Shown one piece after another: positions 11,971-22,470 of a stretch of DNA of 64,000 nt (positions are counted from its first letter, which is position 1; each line of letters starts with the position of its first letter). The stretch comes from Utricularia gibba. Its lineage: Eukaryota > Streptophyta > Magnoliopsida > Lamiales > Lentibulariaceae. The notes beneath the pieces were generated by a model that worked only from the letters and a program-made list of their open reading frames with translations, searched no databases and was not told the origin of the DNA. Where the stretch lies: assembly GCA_002189035.1 (NCBI GenBank), contig NEEC01000008.1:3224001-3288000 (forward strand). The letters run 5' to 3'. Both the position numbers and the translations under genes were made by a program.

Positions 11971-14190
11971 TCACATGACAAAAACAACAACCGGGCTTCG
12001 GACAACGTGGCGTGAGGAGGTCCACGTGATGGAACCATGTAGAGTGGCGCCTGTCTGAGCGTTCTCCCGCCGTGTGAACGTCACCTGATACTGTAGCTTC
12101 TGGTTCACTTCCGAGAACTCAAGGCTGCTGGGCTCCACCTTCATCTCCACCTCCGGGAAGGGGCGAAAGTGGGCATTGTAAACCTCGTTGGCCTCCCCGA
12201 CGTTGGTAACCGTCCGATTGAATGTTAGAGACTCGGCGCTTCTCGCGAATACAGAGAATGAAGGGTAATTGAGCTCTGCTTCTGCTATGCTTGAGATGTC
12301 TGAGCAGTTCACGTCACGGTTAGCGATGATCTTGACTTGCAGATTGGTGTAGTTGAGGCCGCAGAGATATCGGAGGTAATCTTCGGGCTGGAGGTCGTAG
12401 ATGAGTCCAGGGTCTGTGGCTTTGAGGATATTCACATGTCCTGAGCCTGTGGCGAAGGCGTTTGCTGCGGTTAAGGTCTCTCCTACTAGTATTTGTTCGC
12501 CGCCGAGATTCAGTTGATCGGCGGTGGTCATGAGGGCGGACTTGATGGCCGCCGGGGACCATCTGGGGTGGGTGCTCTTGATCAAGGCGGCTGCGCCTGT
12601 GAGATGCGGGCAGGACATTGAAGTTCCTGATATGATGTTGAAGTTGGAATTCGTGTCATACTTGTTCTCTACGGATTCGTGCCAGGCGGCGAGGATATTG
12701 TGGCCGGGGCCGATGATGTCGGGCTTCAGAATGCCGTTGCTGGGGTGATTTGGTCCCCGGGATGAATAGGAAGCAACGACAGGGGCGGTGCGATCGCCGA
12801 TTATAGTTCCCCGGAAGGATATCCTTGCCGTGGGAGATGATGTCGAGTTAATGTAAGCTATGAGTTTTTGACCATCGGAGTAGCTGATATGAGTAGCCGG
12901 TAAAACGTTATTGCTTGAGAAAGTCGTATACCCTTCAGATCGTCCGTTCATCAGAATCATTCCGGCGGCGCCGGCGGCCTTGGCGTTTCTGCTTTTCATT
13001 ACTCTGCTTATGAATCCTTCTTGACAGACTACGATTTTCCCCTGTACGGTGGCGTTACTGAATGCAAGGCAGTATCTTGCTGCGGCACTTCCCGAATACC
13101 CTGGAAAAAACAGGGGCAGATCAGGGGAAGTGTAATCGCCGGGCTGGTAATTTGATTCACCGTTCAATTCCTCCGAATTCCCGAGGATAGTGGTGGCCAC
13201 GATCCTCCGATCGATGGTGCTTGCCCCCACGGTGAGCATCCATGGAGCGCCGTTTTGTACTGTTCCAGAGGCAGGACCACTGTTTCCGGCTGATGCGCTC
13301 ACAAGAATACCCCTTTCAACCGCACGGAACGCGGCGACGGCGATGTTCTCATTGTAGAAGAACGATTTCGCCGGGCCGCCGAGAGACAGGGAAATGATGT
13401 CAATGCCGTCGTCGATGGCGGCGTCAATTGCAGCGAGAATGTCGCTCTCGGAGCAACGTTGAAGGCTGCACACTTTGTAACTAGCAATATGAGCCCGGGG
13501 AGCAATTCCCACTGCCGTTCCGTTTGCATTTCCGAAAACATTCGCACCCACCACAAAATTCCCTGCCGCCGTACTCGAAGTGTGTGTTCCGTGCCCATCT
13601 TGATCCACCGCCATCCCGTTTCCGATCGTGAAAAACCTCGCTCCGATCAGCTTATTGTTGCAGGCCAAAGAAGAACCTAAATCGCATCTCCCCTTCCACT
13701 TCCCCGGCGGCGGCGCCATCCCCTCATCGGCGAACGATGGGTGATTCGGAGTCACCCCTGTATCCAACACTCCGATGATCACTCCATCCCCGTAATTCGA
13801 ATCCACCCAAATCCCATCAGCGTTCACATTCAGTCCAAGGAAGCCGGGAGAGTGAGTGGTGTGGAGATCAAAAACCTCCTCCACCTGAGCCGAAATGAAC
13901 CCAGACATTTTCTCCATTCCCCTGATCTCCTCCGCCGTCAACCTAGCCGCAAAGCCACTGAAAACATTCCGATACGAGTGAACTAATCTCGAAGAATCAA
14001 CCGTAGACGACGCCGCCGCCACCGTCCCCGGCAAGAACCCACCGTACCATGCCTCCAAATTTTCAGCATCGCTGAGACCAAGCGCGGACACAGCAGGCGG
14101 CTCAACGTGCACAATATACACCTCAGAGTTGCCCTGAACAGCACCAAGAAGAAGACTCGAAGCAATCAAAACGGTGAGATAGAAGTTCAT
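11971..14190 (-). CDS. Subtilisin-like serine protease (plant SBT family), secreted, copy 1
   Basis: One uninterrupted frame. An upstream ATG at 14220 would give 749 residues, but I take the ATG at 14190 because a clean signal peptide (MNFYLTVLIASSLLLGAVQG) starts there, giving 739. An I9 propeptide follows (EVYIVHVE to HSYRNVFSGFAARL). The peptidase S8 domain has catalytic Asp (GVLDTGV, residue 153 from the upstream ATG), His (DGHGTHT, 210), oxyanion Asn (SAGNSGP, 313) and Ser (SGTSMSCPH, 534), with a PA insert between Asn and Ser and a fibronectin-III-like C-terminus. Intronless structure is usual for SBT1-type genes. Expected in the cell wall or apoplast; substrate unknown. The next gene upstream on this strand (15226-17409) is a tandem paralogue. 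Confidence 0.93.
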   Translation of the reverse strand: MNFYLTVLIASSLLLGAVQGNSEVYIVHVEPPAVSALGLSDAENLEAWYGGFLPGTVAAASSTVDSSRLVHSYRNVFSGFAARLTAEEIRGMEKMSGFISAQVEEVFDLHTTHSPGFLGLNVNADGIWVDSNYGDGVIIGVLDTGVTPNHPSFADEGMAPPPGKWKGRCDLGSSLACNNKLIGARFFTIGNGMAVDQDGHGTHTSSTAAGNFVVGANVFGNANGTAVGIAPRAHIASYKVCSLQRCSESDILAAIDAAIDDGIDIISLSLGGPAKSFFYNENIAVAAFRAVERGILVSASAGNSGPASGTVQNGAPWMLTVGASTIDRRIVATTILGNSEELNGESNYQPGDYTSPDLPLFFPGYSGSAAARYCLAFSNATVQGKIVVCQEGFISRVMKSRNAKAAGAAGMILMNGRSEGYTTFSSNNVLPATHISYSDGQKLIAYINSTSSPTARISFRGTIIGDRTAPVVASYSSRGPNHPSNGILKPDIIGPGHNILAAWHESVENKYDTNSNFNIISGTSMSCPHLTGAAALIKSTHPRWSPAAIKSALMTTADQLNLGGEQILVGETLTAANAFATGSGHVNILKATDPGLIYDLQPEDYLRYLCGLNYTNLQVKIIANRDVNCSDISSIAEAELNYPSFSVFARSAESLTFNRTVTNVGEANEVYNAHFRPFPEVEMKVEPSSLEFSEVNQKLQYQVTFTRRENAQTGATLHGSITWTSSRHVVRSPVVVFVM

Positions 14191-15225
14191 CTGATCTCCC
14201 CTGCACAGAAAGACTAGCAATGGAGACAGACAGCAAGGGGGGTCTTCACGCCATTACCGCCAGGGGATGGAGCAATCATCGAACAGGTCCGTGGGAACAC
14301 GACGACGTCTTGGTTGTATTGAGAAAGATGTGGCAGAGGTGTTCCTAACAACCAACCACATGCTTTGACGGCAAGGGGTTCGTCGTTGTCAACACTCAAA
14401 CACCAATTATCGATGTCGTGCCCGGGACTTGTTCATTGCTTATGGATACTACTTATCGATGTCGTGCCATATGAACTATTAATGCGATAAATTAATTAAT
14501 TAATAATCGATTGAATCTAATTTTTTAAAATATAATTCATGTTTATGAAGGATTGATAATGTTTGTGACTTCAAAGGAAAGATCTTAGGCAAATCCCATA
14601 TTGATCAAGAATAGAGAAAATAATGAGATTAAGAAAAGTTACCATGCAAATCTAGCATGATGCATTTTCCCCAATATGCCAAAGTATCCTTCACAGTGTT
14701 TGTCAAGGGTAATGTGAGTATGGACGACCCCCTAGAAAGTCGAACGGTACATGAATAAAATGTAAAATCGTGAGAATTGAATCGTTACAATGTTTCCATC
14801 TTATCATTAATTTCAACAATTACTAATTGAGAAAAGGTCAGCAAACTAATGCCAATTAAAAAAAGGAATTATTTAATAGAATTACATTGTTGAAATTAAA
14901 ATATAATTTTAGTTTAAAACCGTAAATAATCTGTTGAAAATGTAATAATTATTAAATGGAAAATATAAAAGATATAAAAGTTGGGTAAAATTTATCATAT
15001 TTTATTAGGATCAATCAGCCTATTTTCCACATATTCTGATTCTTATTTTTTTTATTTTCAAAATGAAAAATTAATAGTTTTACAGACTATTAATTCTTTT
15101 TGCATAATGAAAAATTCTTTTTAGAGAGAAAAAATTATTATTTTACTGGAAAATAGAGATATGAAAGTAGGGTAAGGGTTCGTGTCCTCTTATTACAACG
15201 TGACAAACATTGGAGAATCTTTTTC
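14191..15225. other. Spacer between the tandem subtilases
   Basis: Contains the promoter side of copy 1 and the 3' side of copy 2. AT-rich from about 14.4 to 15.2 kb. No gene, RNA or transposon signature recognised. Confidence 0.6.
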
Positions 15226-17409
15226 TCAAGTTTCTGGTTGAAAATTAACAAAGGCAGCAAGCGGGCTTCTAACGGAGTGGTGAGGAGAGGTCCACGTGAT
15301 GGAACCTTCCAGAATTTCGCTTGGAGCATCGGCATGGGGACTGAACGTCACGCTGTAGGTTAACTTCTGGTTCTTTCTCGAGAACTTGAGGGTGGTGGGC
15401 TCAACGGCGATGTCTAGGGTCGGGAAAGTGGGGGAGACTCGGGCGGTGTAAACTTCATTCGCGTTGCCCACATTGGTCACAGTTCTGTTCAGAGTCCGGC
15501 GCCCGTGGAGGAGTAGCACGGCGATTGAAGGATAGTTGAGATTGGAATCCGGGATGCTGGAGATTGCCGAGCAATTCACCGCACGATTGGCGATGATGCC
15601 GACTTCTTGGTCTGTGTAATTGAGGCCGCAGAGATAAGGGACATAATCGGCGGGATTGGTCTCGTAGATGAGCCCCGGATCTGCTGCCTTCTGGATGTTG
15701 AGATGGCCGGAGCCGGTGGCGAAGATGCTGGCTCTGGATAGGTCGTATCCGTCCTGGATTGGTTTTCGGGCCAGGTTGAATTGATCAGCCGTGGTCATTA
15801 GGGCAGACTTGATGGCGGTTGCAGACCATTTCGGGTGAATGCTTTTGAGCAATGCCGCGGCGCCGGCAAGATGGGCGGATGCAAATGAAGTTCCTGATTG
15901 GATGTTGAAGTTGGAGTTTGTGTTGGAGATATTCTCGACTGATGTGTCCCAAGCGCCCAGGATATTTTGACCGGGGCCGATGATGTCTGGCTTGAGAAGG
16001 CCTTGGCTATGGCGGTTTGACCCCCTGCTGGAATACGAAGCGACCACCGGAGCGCTGCGATCCCCCACTATGCTTCCTCCGAAGGATATTCTTGCGGTTT
16101 TCGGTTTTGAGGTTGAGTTGAGATAGGCGATGATTCTCTGACCATCTGCATAGCTGAGTTGAGTTGCCGGTAGGATATGATTGCGGGAGCGGATCGTATA
16201 GCCCCTGTCTTGGTCGTTGAAGATAATCATCCCCGCCGCACCGGCGTTTCTGATATTTTCCGGATTAATTGACCAATCTTCTTCACATACTACAATTTTA
16301 CCTCGGAGTAACGTTGTGTTTGTGAATGAGTCATCGCAATTTCCATCAGGGAAAACAAGGGGCAGATCCTTTGATGGGTAATCTCTGGGTTGATAATTTG
16401 ATTCACCGTTCAATTCAATCGAGTTTCCGAGGACCGCGGTTGCTCTGTTTCTCCGATCGATCGTGCTTGCCCCAACGGTTAACATCCACGGGGCACCGTT
16501 ACGAACGGATGGGCGTCCTGGACCTCTGTTTCCGGCAGGTAAGCTAACAAGGATACCCCTTTCGGCTGCGCGAAACGATGCAATGGCAAGCCTGTTGTCG
16601 TAGAAACCGAAGGTGGGTCCGGCACCAAGCGGCATGAGAATGATGTCTACACCATCGTTGATCGCCGCGTCAACGCCGGCGAGGACATCGCTGTCCGAGC
16701 AACTGCTGGTGGTACACACCTTGTAGCTAGCAATATGAGCTCGTGGAGCTACTCCGGCGGCAGTTCCGTTTGCAATCCCAAACACATTCGCACCCTGCAC
16801 GAAATTCCCGGCGGCAATACTCGAAGTATGGGTACCATGGCCGTCTTCGTCAACCGCCGTGCTATACTCTGTCCCAAAAAACCTGGCCCCAATAAGTTTA
16901 TTGTTGCACTTATAAGGAGAAGGCAAATCGCAACTCCCCCGCCACCTACGCGGCGGCGGCGACATCCCGTCGTCAGCGAAAGACGGGTGGCTTGGAGTCA
17001 CCCCACTATCCAGCACGCCGATAATGACCCCCCTTCCGTAATTAGAATGTTTCCAGAATCCCCCTCCATTTTGGCTGAGTCCAAGAAATGCGGGGGAGCG
17101 CGTCGTCTGGAGCTCGAGATTCTGATCGACGCGAGCCGAAATGAACCCAGGAATATTCTCCATTTCCTTAACCTCCGCCGCAGTCAGCCTCGCCGCGAAG
17201 CCACTCAAAACATCACGATACGAGTGAATTAAACGGGAAGAATCCCCCGCCGGCAAGAATCTCCGGTGCCATTCCTCCAACTTTTCAGTGTCGGGAGGCG
17301 GCGACTCGACGTGGACAACGTAAATATCCTGGCGGCTTCCGACGGTAGAATGAAGAAGAAGACTCAACGCACGCAAAAAGATTACTAAGAAACGCCTTTG
17401 AATTCCCAT
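15226..17409 (-). CDS. Subtilisin-like serine protease, diverged tandem copy 2
   Basis: Intronless frame. An in-frame ATG at 17481 would give 751 residues, but a TATAAAG box at 17451-17458 lies between the two ATGs, so the ATG at 17409 (MGIQRRFLVIFL, a signal-peptide-like start) is preferred, giving 727. Catalytic Asp (GVLDSGV), His (DGHGTHT), Asn (PAGNRGP) and Ser (SGTS) are all kept, at residues 158, 215, 318 and 532 of the longer reading. The serine block reads SGTSFASAHLAG in place of the usual SGTSMSCPHxxG, so the conserved Met, Cys and Pro are replaced. The region before the Asn is also altered (IILMPLGAG for IISLSLGG). It is probably still a protease, but with changed or weakened activity. 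The frame is intact, so it is not a simple pseudogene. Confidence 0.9.
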   Translation of the reverse strand: MGIQRRFLVIFLRALSLLLHSTVGSRQDIYVVHVESPPPDTEKLEEWHRRFLPAGDSSRLIHSYRDVLSGFAARLTAAEVKEMENIPGFISARVDQNLELQTTRSPAFLGLSQNGGGFWKHSNYGRGVIIGVLDSGVTPSHPSFADDGMSPPPRRWRGSCDLPSPYKCNNKLIGARFFGTEYSTAVDEDGHGTHTSSIAAGNFVQGANVFGIANGTAAGVAPRAHIASYKVCTTSSCSDSDVLAGVDAAINDGVDIILMPLGAGPTFGFYDNRLAIASFRAAERGILVSLPAGNRGPGRPSVRNGAPWMLTVGASTIDRRNRATAVLGNSIELNGESNYQPRDYPSKDLPLVFPDGNCDDSFTNTTLLRGKIVVCEEDWSINPENIRNAGAAGMIIFNDQDRGYTIRSRNHILPATQLSYADGQRIIAYLNSTSKPKTARISFGGSIVGDRSAPVVASYSSRGSNRHSQGLLKPDIIGPGQNILGAWDTSVENISNTNSNFNIQSGTSFASAHLAGAAALLKSIHPKWSATAIKSALMTTADQFNLARKPIQDGYDLSRASIFATGSGHLNIQKAADPGLIYETNPADYVPYLCGLNYTDQEVGIIANRAVNCSAISSIPDSNLNYPSIAVLLLHGRRTLNRTVTNVGNANEVYTARVSPTFPTLDIAVEPTTLKFSRKNQKLTYSVTFSPHADAPSEILEGSITWTSPHHSVRSPLAAFVNFQPET

Positions 17410-17450
17410 ATCTTCTACCACTTTACGAAAGTAACTGCACCAAGCACCCA

Positions 17451-17458
17451 CTTTATAG
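17451..17458 (-). promoter_or_regulatory. TATA box of subtilase copy 2
   Basis: CTATAAAG on the minus strand, about 42 bp upstream of the ATG at 17409 and downstream of the alternative ATG at 17481. If functional it rules out the longer reading and implies a very short leader. Confidence 0.5.
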
Positions 17459-17481
17459 GCCCAAATGGATAACAACGACAT

Positions 17482-19287
17482 GGTAAATTACCATATTGTC
17501 CTCACCGGCAGGCAAAATTTTTTCTCTCCCTCCACCTCAAAACCAGCACATTGTCCACTTCATTTATTTCAGTGGTCTTCTTCGCCGGCTGGATGTGTTC
17601 AATAGAATTACCAGAACGCCCTCAACCATCAGTAAGATGTACGAGAACTATAATTGAATTTTTCTAAACTTTATTTTTTTTTATATATGCAAAAACATGG
17701 CGTTAGAGTTGGCTTCTTAACGATTTTCGTGAACCGTCATTTTCATAAACGGTCGTTCGCTATCTGTTCAAAATTCAAATTTTAAATTAAATTGAAACTG
17801 AAACCAAACCGTATGATTTTGATTCAAATCGAAATCGGAACAAAACGATTTCGGCCTCCCATAACATATGTTAAAAATATATAGAAATGATACTGAAAAA
17901 TAAAAAAAATATTTTTTAAACATCTATACAAAATATTATAAATCCCTGAAAAATACATTATTCTTTTAAATATTTTTTCAAACTATTATGAAAACTGTTA
18001 AAATCAATTGGAATCATTAGACATCCATAATGTTCATATGAGTGTCTGATAATTAATTTTCTATTTTCATAAATCTTTCACACATTCTTAACAGATCATG
18101 TTTGTTACTTGAACTTAATCAAATCAAAACCGAAATTAAGGTTTCAATTTGAACAGATTACAACTCTTCTCAATGGCCCCTAGGTATGTATGTAAATACA
18201 CTCCTCTCAACTCATGAGTCATGTAGAAAGCCAAAGCCCATGTGGGTGACACGTGGTAAGGGAAGACCTCACGTGTTCCTTTGTCTTCCTTACATTTCAA
18301 ACCCAAGATAAAAAAAAATGGATCTTTTACTTTTTTTTTTGTAATAATGTTGCTGAAAAAAAAGTTACAATTTGTTAGAAAAAAAATACGTTGCTTTTGT
18401 TCTTATGCAGAATCAATTGTCCTCTGAGTTGTGTCGGTGGGCCGACAAGAAGAACCCAAGTGTCAGTGTCTGGGCGGGCCCAGAGGTGTAAGGCCCGTCA
18501 AGTTTCTGAATTTCAGCTTCCTCGCCAGTTACCCAAGGAATTTTTTACCGTCATAATTAATAAATACAAAAATTATAATTAAAAAACATATCTAGAGATT
18601 TTAATTCGCCCTATTTTGCAAATCCATTTTTAATTTATAAGTTTGGTTTTTAAAACTTATTAAAATTACGAAACACTTCTAAATTTTTAGTTTTTTTTAA
18701 ATAGAACTCGTTCATATTTAATAATAAAATTGATTGTGAAATATTTTTTAGAAATATAAAATTGTTGCAAATGTTTGATTGTGTTTGATATAAATTTTTG
18801 AAAAATGCAACTATTTAAAAAAAAGAAAATTGAAATTATGTATCTTATGAAAAATAATGATCATTTATTTGATAATAAAATAAGTCTAGTGTTTTTTTAT
18901 TAATTATTGAATGTACTTGCCTACCTATCCTCAGTATACAAAATGAATTAATTATTATGTCTAGGGTTTTTTTAGGGTTTTAATGTGGAGTTGGAGAAAA
19001 ATAAGGGTTGTATTTAGGGTCGGGCATGGGTAAGTGGATCCGGGTCGTGCCGAAACAGCAACATTCAAATTTCTTGGCCGTCGTCAGTTCCTGCTCTGAC
19101 AAAATAATAAATGATTCCCCCCCTCTGAATTTCCGGCACTATTTCGAAATCCAGGCCATTTTTCTCTCTTGTCGTATCATCGTGGAGATTGGGATCTTCT
19201 ATTCATCTGTTCGCGTTATCTGCCTCGCGGAACAGTGAGCACCGCTTGTTCTTCGCGGCGTTGTGCCGACGGCGAGGTCGGTTGAAA
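17482..19287. other. Intergenic, no gene recognised
   Basis: AT-rich spacer between divergent genes (subtilase copy 2 and the TPX2-like gene). Two ACGTG cores about 20 bp apart near 18250-18275 could be G-box-like sites. A GC-richer island at about 18420-18510 shows no recognisable coding content. Confidence 0.5.
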
Positions 19288-22200
19288 ATGGAGGACGTTG
19301 AGGTGGAAGATATGGCGGTGGAAGAGGAGCAAGTGGAGTATACTTTCACCGTATATGAGGTTGATATCGATTACGAATTCGACGCGGTCCGTTTCTTCGA
19401 TTTCGTTCGAAGTGAGTCGCCTCTGGAGGCGCGGCAAGCGGAAGCATGGTTTGAGTCGGCCGGACGATACCCGCCCTCTCGTACGTTGTGATGTTTCTGT
19501 TTTAGTTGATGCTGGGCATGATATGGTTGATGGGTTTTGGTTACGTCGTTAGTCGAGGAGAATAAAGCTTGTATACTGCGCTTTGTTGGAGGAAGTCAGA
19601 AGTTGGAAGTAGAATTTATCTTCTGTTTGGCGCCTGATGCTATTTTGTTTCATGGACTAAACTCACTTTCGGTATTGTTGATTCCTCTGTAGATTTTGCT
19701 TTGAAGTTGGTCACTAGAAATGGAGATATGATGGGCAACGTCAGTGTCTTCCCCAAATCGAAGGATTTGGAGGGCATGTGCTTGATGAGTAATGACTCCC
19801 ATTTTGGTGAGGAAGAAGAAACTTCTCCCATCAATGCGAGAATTAAAGGTGATAAATAATAGAGGCGTCTCTGCCCCTCATGCTCGGAACACAGCTTACT
19901 GACGTACAATTAGAAAGAAGAAAGAAGCCTCTCAATGATCATATGTACCTGCTGCATGTGCTAATATATGTGTTATGTGCAGGCTTAAGCACGCGTAATC
20001 AAGTGGCCGAGTACGCTAATGAGAATATCCAACAAAAGTCAACTTTGAAGTCATCGTTGGCTAGGCGCTCAACTCTTATGAAGCCAACTATGAGCCAATT
20101 GGCAAAGAAGAGCCAGCCTCTTCGGGCCACTTCCTCTAGGTTATTTTTCTTTCTCTTAGTTTATTAGAAATTGGGAGGCATCCAAAGAACATAGCAGGAC
20201 TTGGTTAGGGTTTCCTTCCCTCAAAGAAGAGTCATATTTTGGTCCCAGTGTTGTGGTCTTCAGGCTTATTTTTAAGTCAAGTCTAGTTTACCGTTGATGT
20301 TGGTGTGTAAATCAGATGAGTACAAGGTGCTTTCTTCTAATTCCAGGTCAAGCAATTCTACTAGGATAAAACCAGATAAGAGCCGGACAGTTGTGCTTGG
20401 GAATGAGAATCAAGAAACCAAAAGACAAAAACTGGAGGGTGGATTTCTTCGAAAGGTTGTTTTGATCTCTTTCTTTGGATACTTGAACTGCATGAAACTC
20501 CATATATGCTACGCTTCAGCAAATTTAAGTGATATTTTCTAGCTTTGTGGTCCACATTTATGTGTAATGTCAATTATTGTGTGTTACTGCTAAACCTATA
20601 AGTGCTTAATGTGTTGTTACAGAAACAATAGAATCTTGCAGATTGTGGTGTGTATTTAGTATTTATCGTCCAGGGTTAATTTAGTCGATAAAAACAGGTT
20701 CAGGATCCTGTACAGATGCAGCAAACCGATTTGGTTCACAAAACACCAAAGCGGGTATGTAACTTAGTGCTTCCCTTATGATCTCGCAAGATGCAATGCT
20801 TATTCAATCATCTCTTGTAAATAGTGAATATGAGGTTCAATTTTTCATTTTCCCAAATTGTCTTGCTCGTACAGCGCTATGGCTGGTCCAAGTGAAAAGA
20901 AATGTATGGTTTCTATTGCAGAGAAAATCTTAACCTGTGTTCATCTCAACAGGAAGGATTACTTTCTAGAGGCACTCCCCGTCATAAGTCAGCAATCACT
21001 GTCCCTAGGGAGCCAGACCTTGCAACTACACTCCGGGCTCAAAGGATAAGGTCGTGCTTTTTTAATCTTCAGTATGCCGTTTTTCTCATCTAAGGCCTAA
21101 AGTGTTTTGTTCTTTTTCACCCCAGGCCCAAAGGTAATGCTGAGATCAATAATAGGCCGTCAATAGTTAGCAGATTCAAAGCTCTCCCACTGAATCGGAA
21201 AGTTGGTATCTTCGAATTATAAATTGATGTTACTTTGTTAATAGTCATATAAAGTGAAGCATGTTTTCTGCAGATCCTTGAAGCTCCTTCATGGATTCCC
21301 AAGAAGAGTGCTTCTCATTTACCAAATTTTCAAGTGAGTGCATCCATGATAAGGCTTTTATGCTTTATATTCTATGGAATGACCTTGAAAACCAATGTTC
21401 TGTTATGGCATTGTTTTGTTTTACTCCATATCAGGAATTCCACTTAAAAACCTCAGAGAGGGCTTCCCAGAAAAGCTCAACTTCTTCAAAAACCTCAGCC
21501 TGTCTTACTGATGAGGTTCGGGTTTTTGTGTGTCTGCATATTATGGTAACCAACTATCTAACTGCGATACCAAAACATCATCACAGACGATGTCCAATGC
21601 AAGTACCTTAACATTTGAAATGGGGAATAAAGAACCATCTAGGTATGTGATCCTCATTTGCCTTCTGTGGACCGTGACCACGGTCCTGCTTACCCATTGA
21701 AGTTGGGATGCTTTACTAATCGGCTTCTGGTAACCAGCATTAGAAACTTGTCAAGGCAAGAAAGCTGTCAACCATCACATAATTTCAAAGCCCTTCCCCT
21801 AAACAAAAAGGTAGCCTTTGTATCATTGATTGCTTCCAAAACCCCTGAACAAAGATTATAACATGAGCTTCGGCTTGCATTCTTTCAGGTATTTGCCAGC
21901 AGGGGTGATCTTGGTCTTTCCCGCATCATCAAGAAGGAAGCCACAGTGCCAGTGGTACCTAATCTCTGGAATATATTTACAAAGTATTGCCTTTATCATC
22001 ATGTCTCAGTAGCATCATAGCATCGCACAGGAATTTAATTTTCATTGTGGGAAGAAATCTCATGCTGATCCCCCAACCGAACTCTTCCACAAAGTGAGTT
22101 TCTCCATCTCTTCTCTCTGAGCAATCCATCCATTCACGACTTCCCTTTGTTCTTCATAGCTCTCTTTGGCACCGGAAGCACAGCAATCCGCACCCAAACT

Positions 22201-22470
22201 GAAGGTTCCTGCCATTTCTCCATTACCGAAAGAGCCGTTGTCTCTCTTTTCTCCCTTTAAAAACTAGCTGTAACTTGTTTGTTGTGTCTATATCAAGGGC
22301 CCTAAAGAAAACAGATGGAGTTCACACCAGCAACGGAGCGAGGTAATTCTGCTAACCCGCCGCACATTTCTGAAGAACCACTCCTTATTGAACCACTGCA
22401 GATGAAGCAAACGGGAACCCAGAAACTCCCTGTTGGACCAGAACAACAACCCAGTGGACACAACTGGTGA
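19288..22470 (+). CDS. TPX2-like microtubule/Aurora-kinase-associated protein (TPXL type)
   Basis: About sixteen exons: 19288-19480, 19693-19848, 19983-20139, 20347-20455, 20698-20754, 20953-21050, 21126-21201, 21274-21333, 21435-21515, 21587-21642, 21744-21810, 21889-21954, 22031-22093, then approximately 22161-22204, 22298-22342 and 22402-22470, about 465 residues. The N-terminal YEVDIDYEFDAVRFFDF block (residues 23-39) matches the Aurora-binding segment of TPX2. Later blocks SRFKALPLNRK, EFHLKTSERASQ, FKALPLNKKVFASRGDLG and EFNFHCGKKSHADPPTELFHK match plant TPX2 and TPXL proteins. At about 465 residues it is closer to the shorter TPXL2/TPXL3 proteins than to full TPX2 (about 790). Known role: spindle microtubule nucleation and Aurora kinase activation. 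The start of the eleventh exon and the last exon and C-terminus are the weakest parts of the model. Confidence 0.82.

Noticed and set aside
12320-12748. Open frames on both strands within subtilase copy 1
   Set aside because: They are shadows of the 11971-14190 gene.
16735-17232. 165-codon plus-strand frame opposite subtilase copy 2
   Set aside because: It is a shadow of the GC-richer subtilase coding sequence on the other strand, with no family resemblance.
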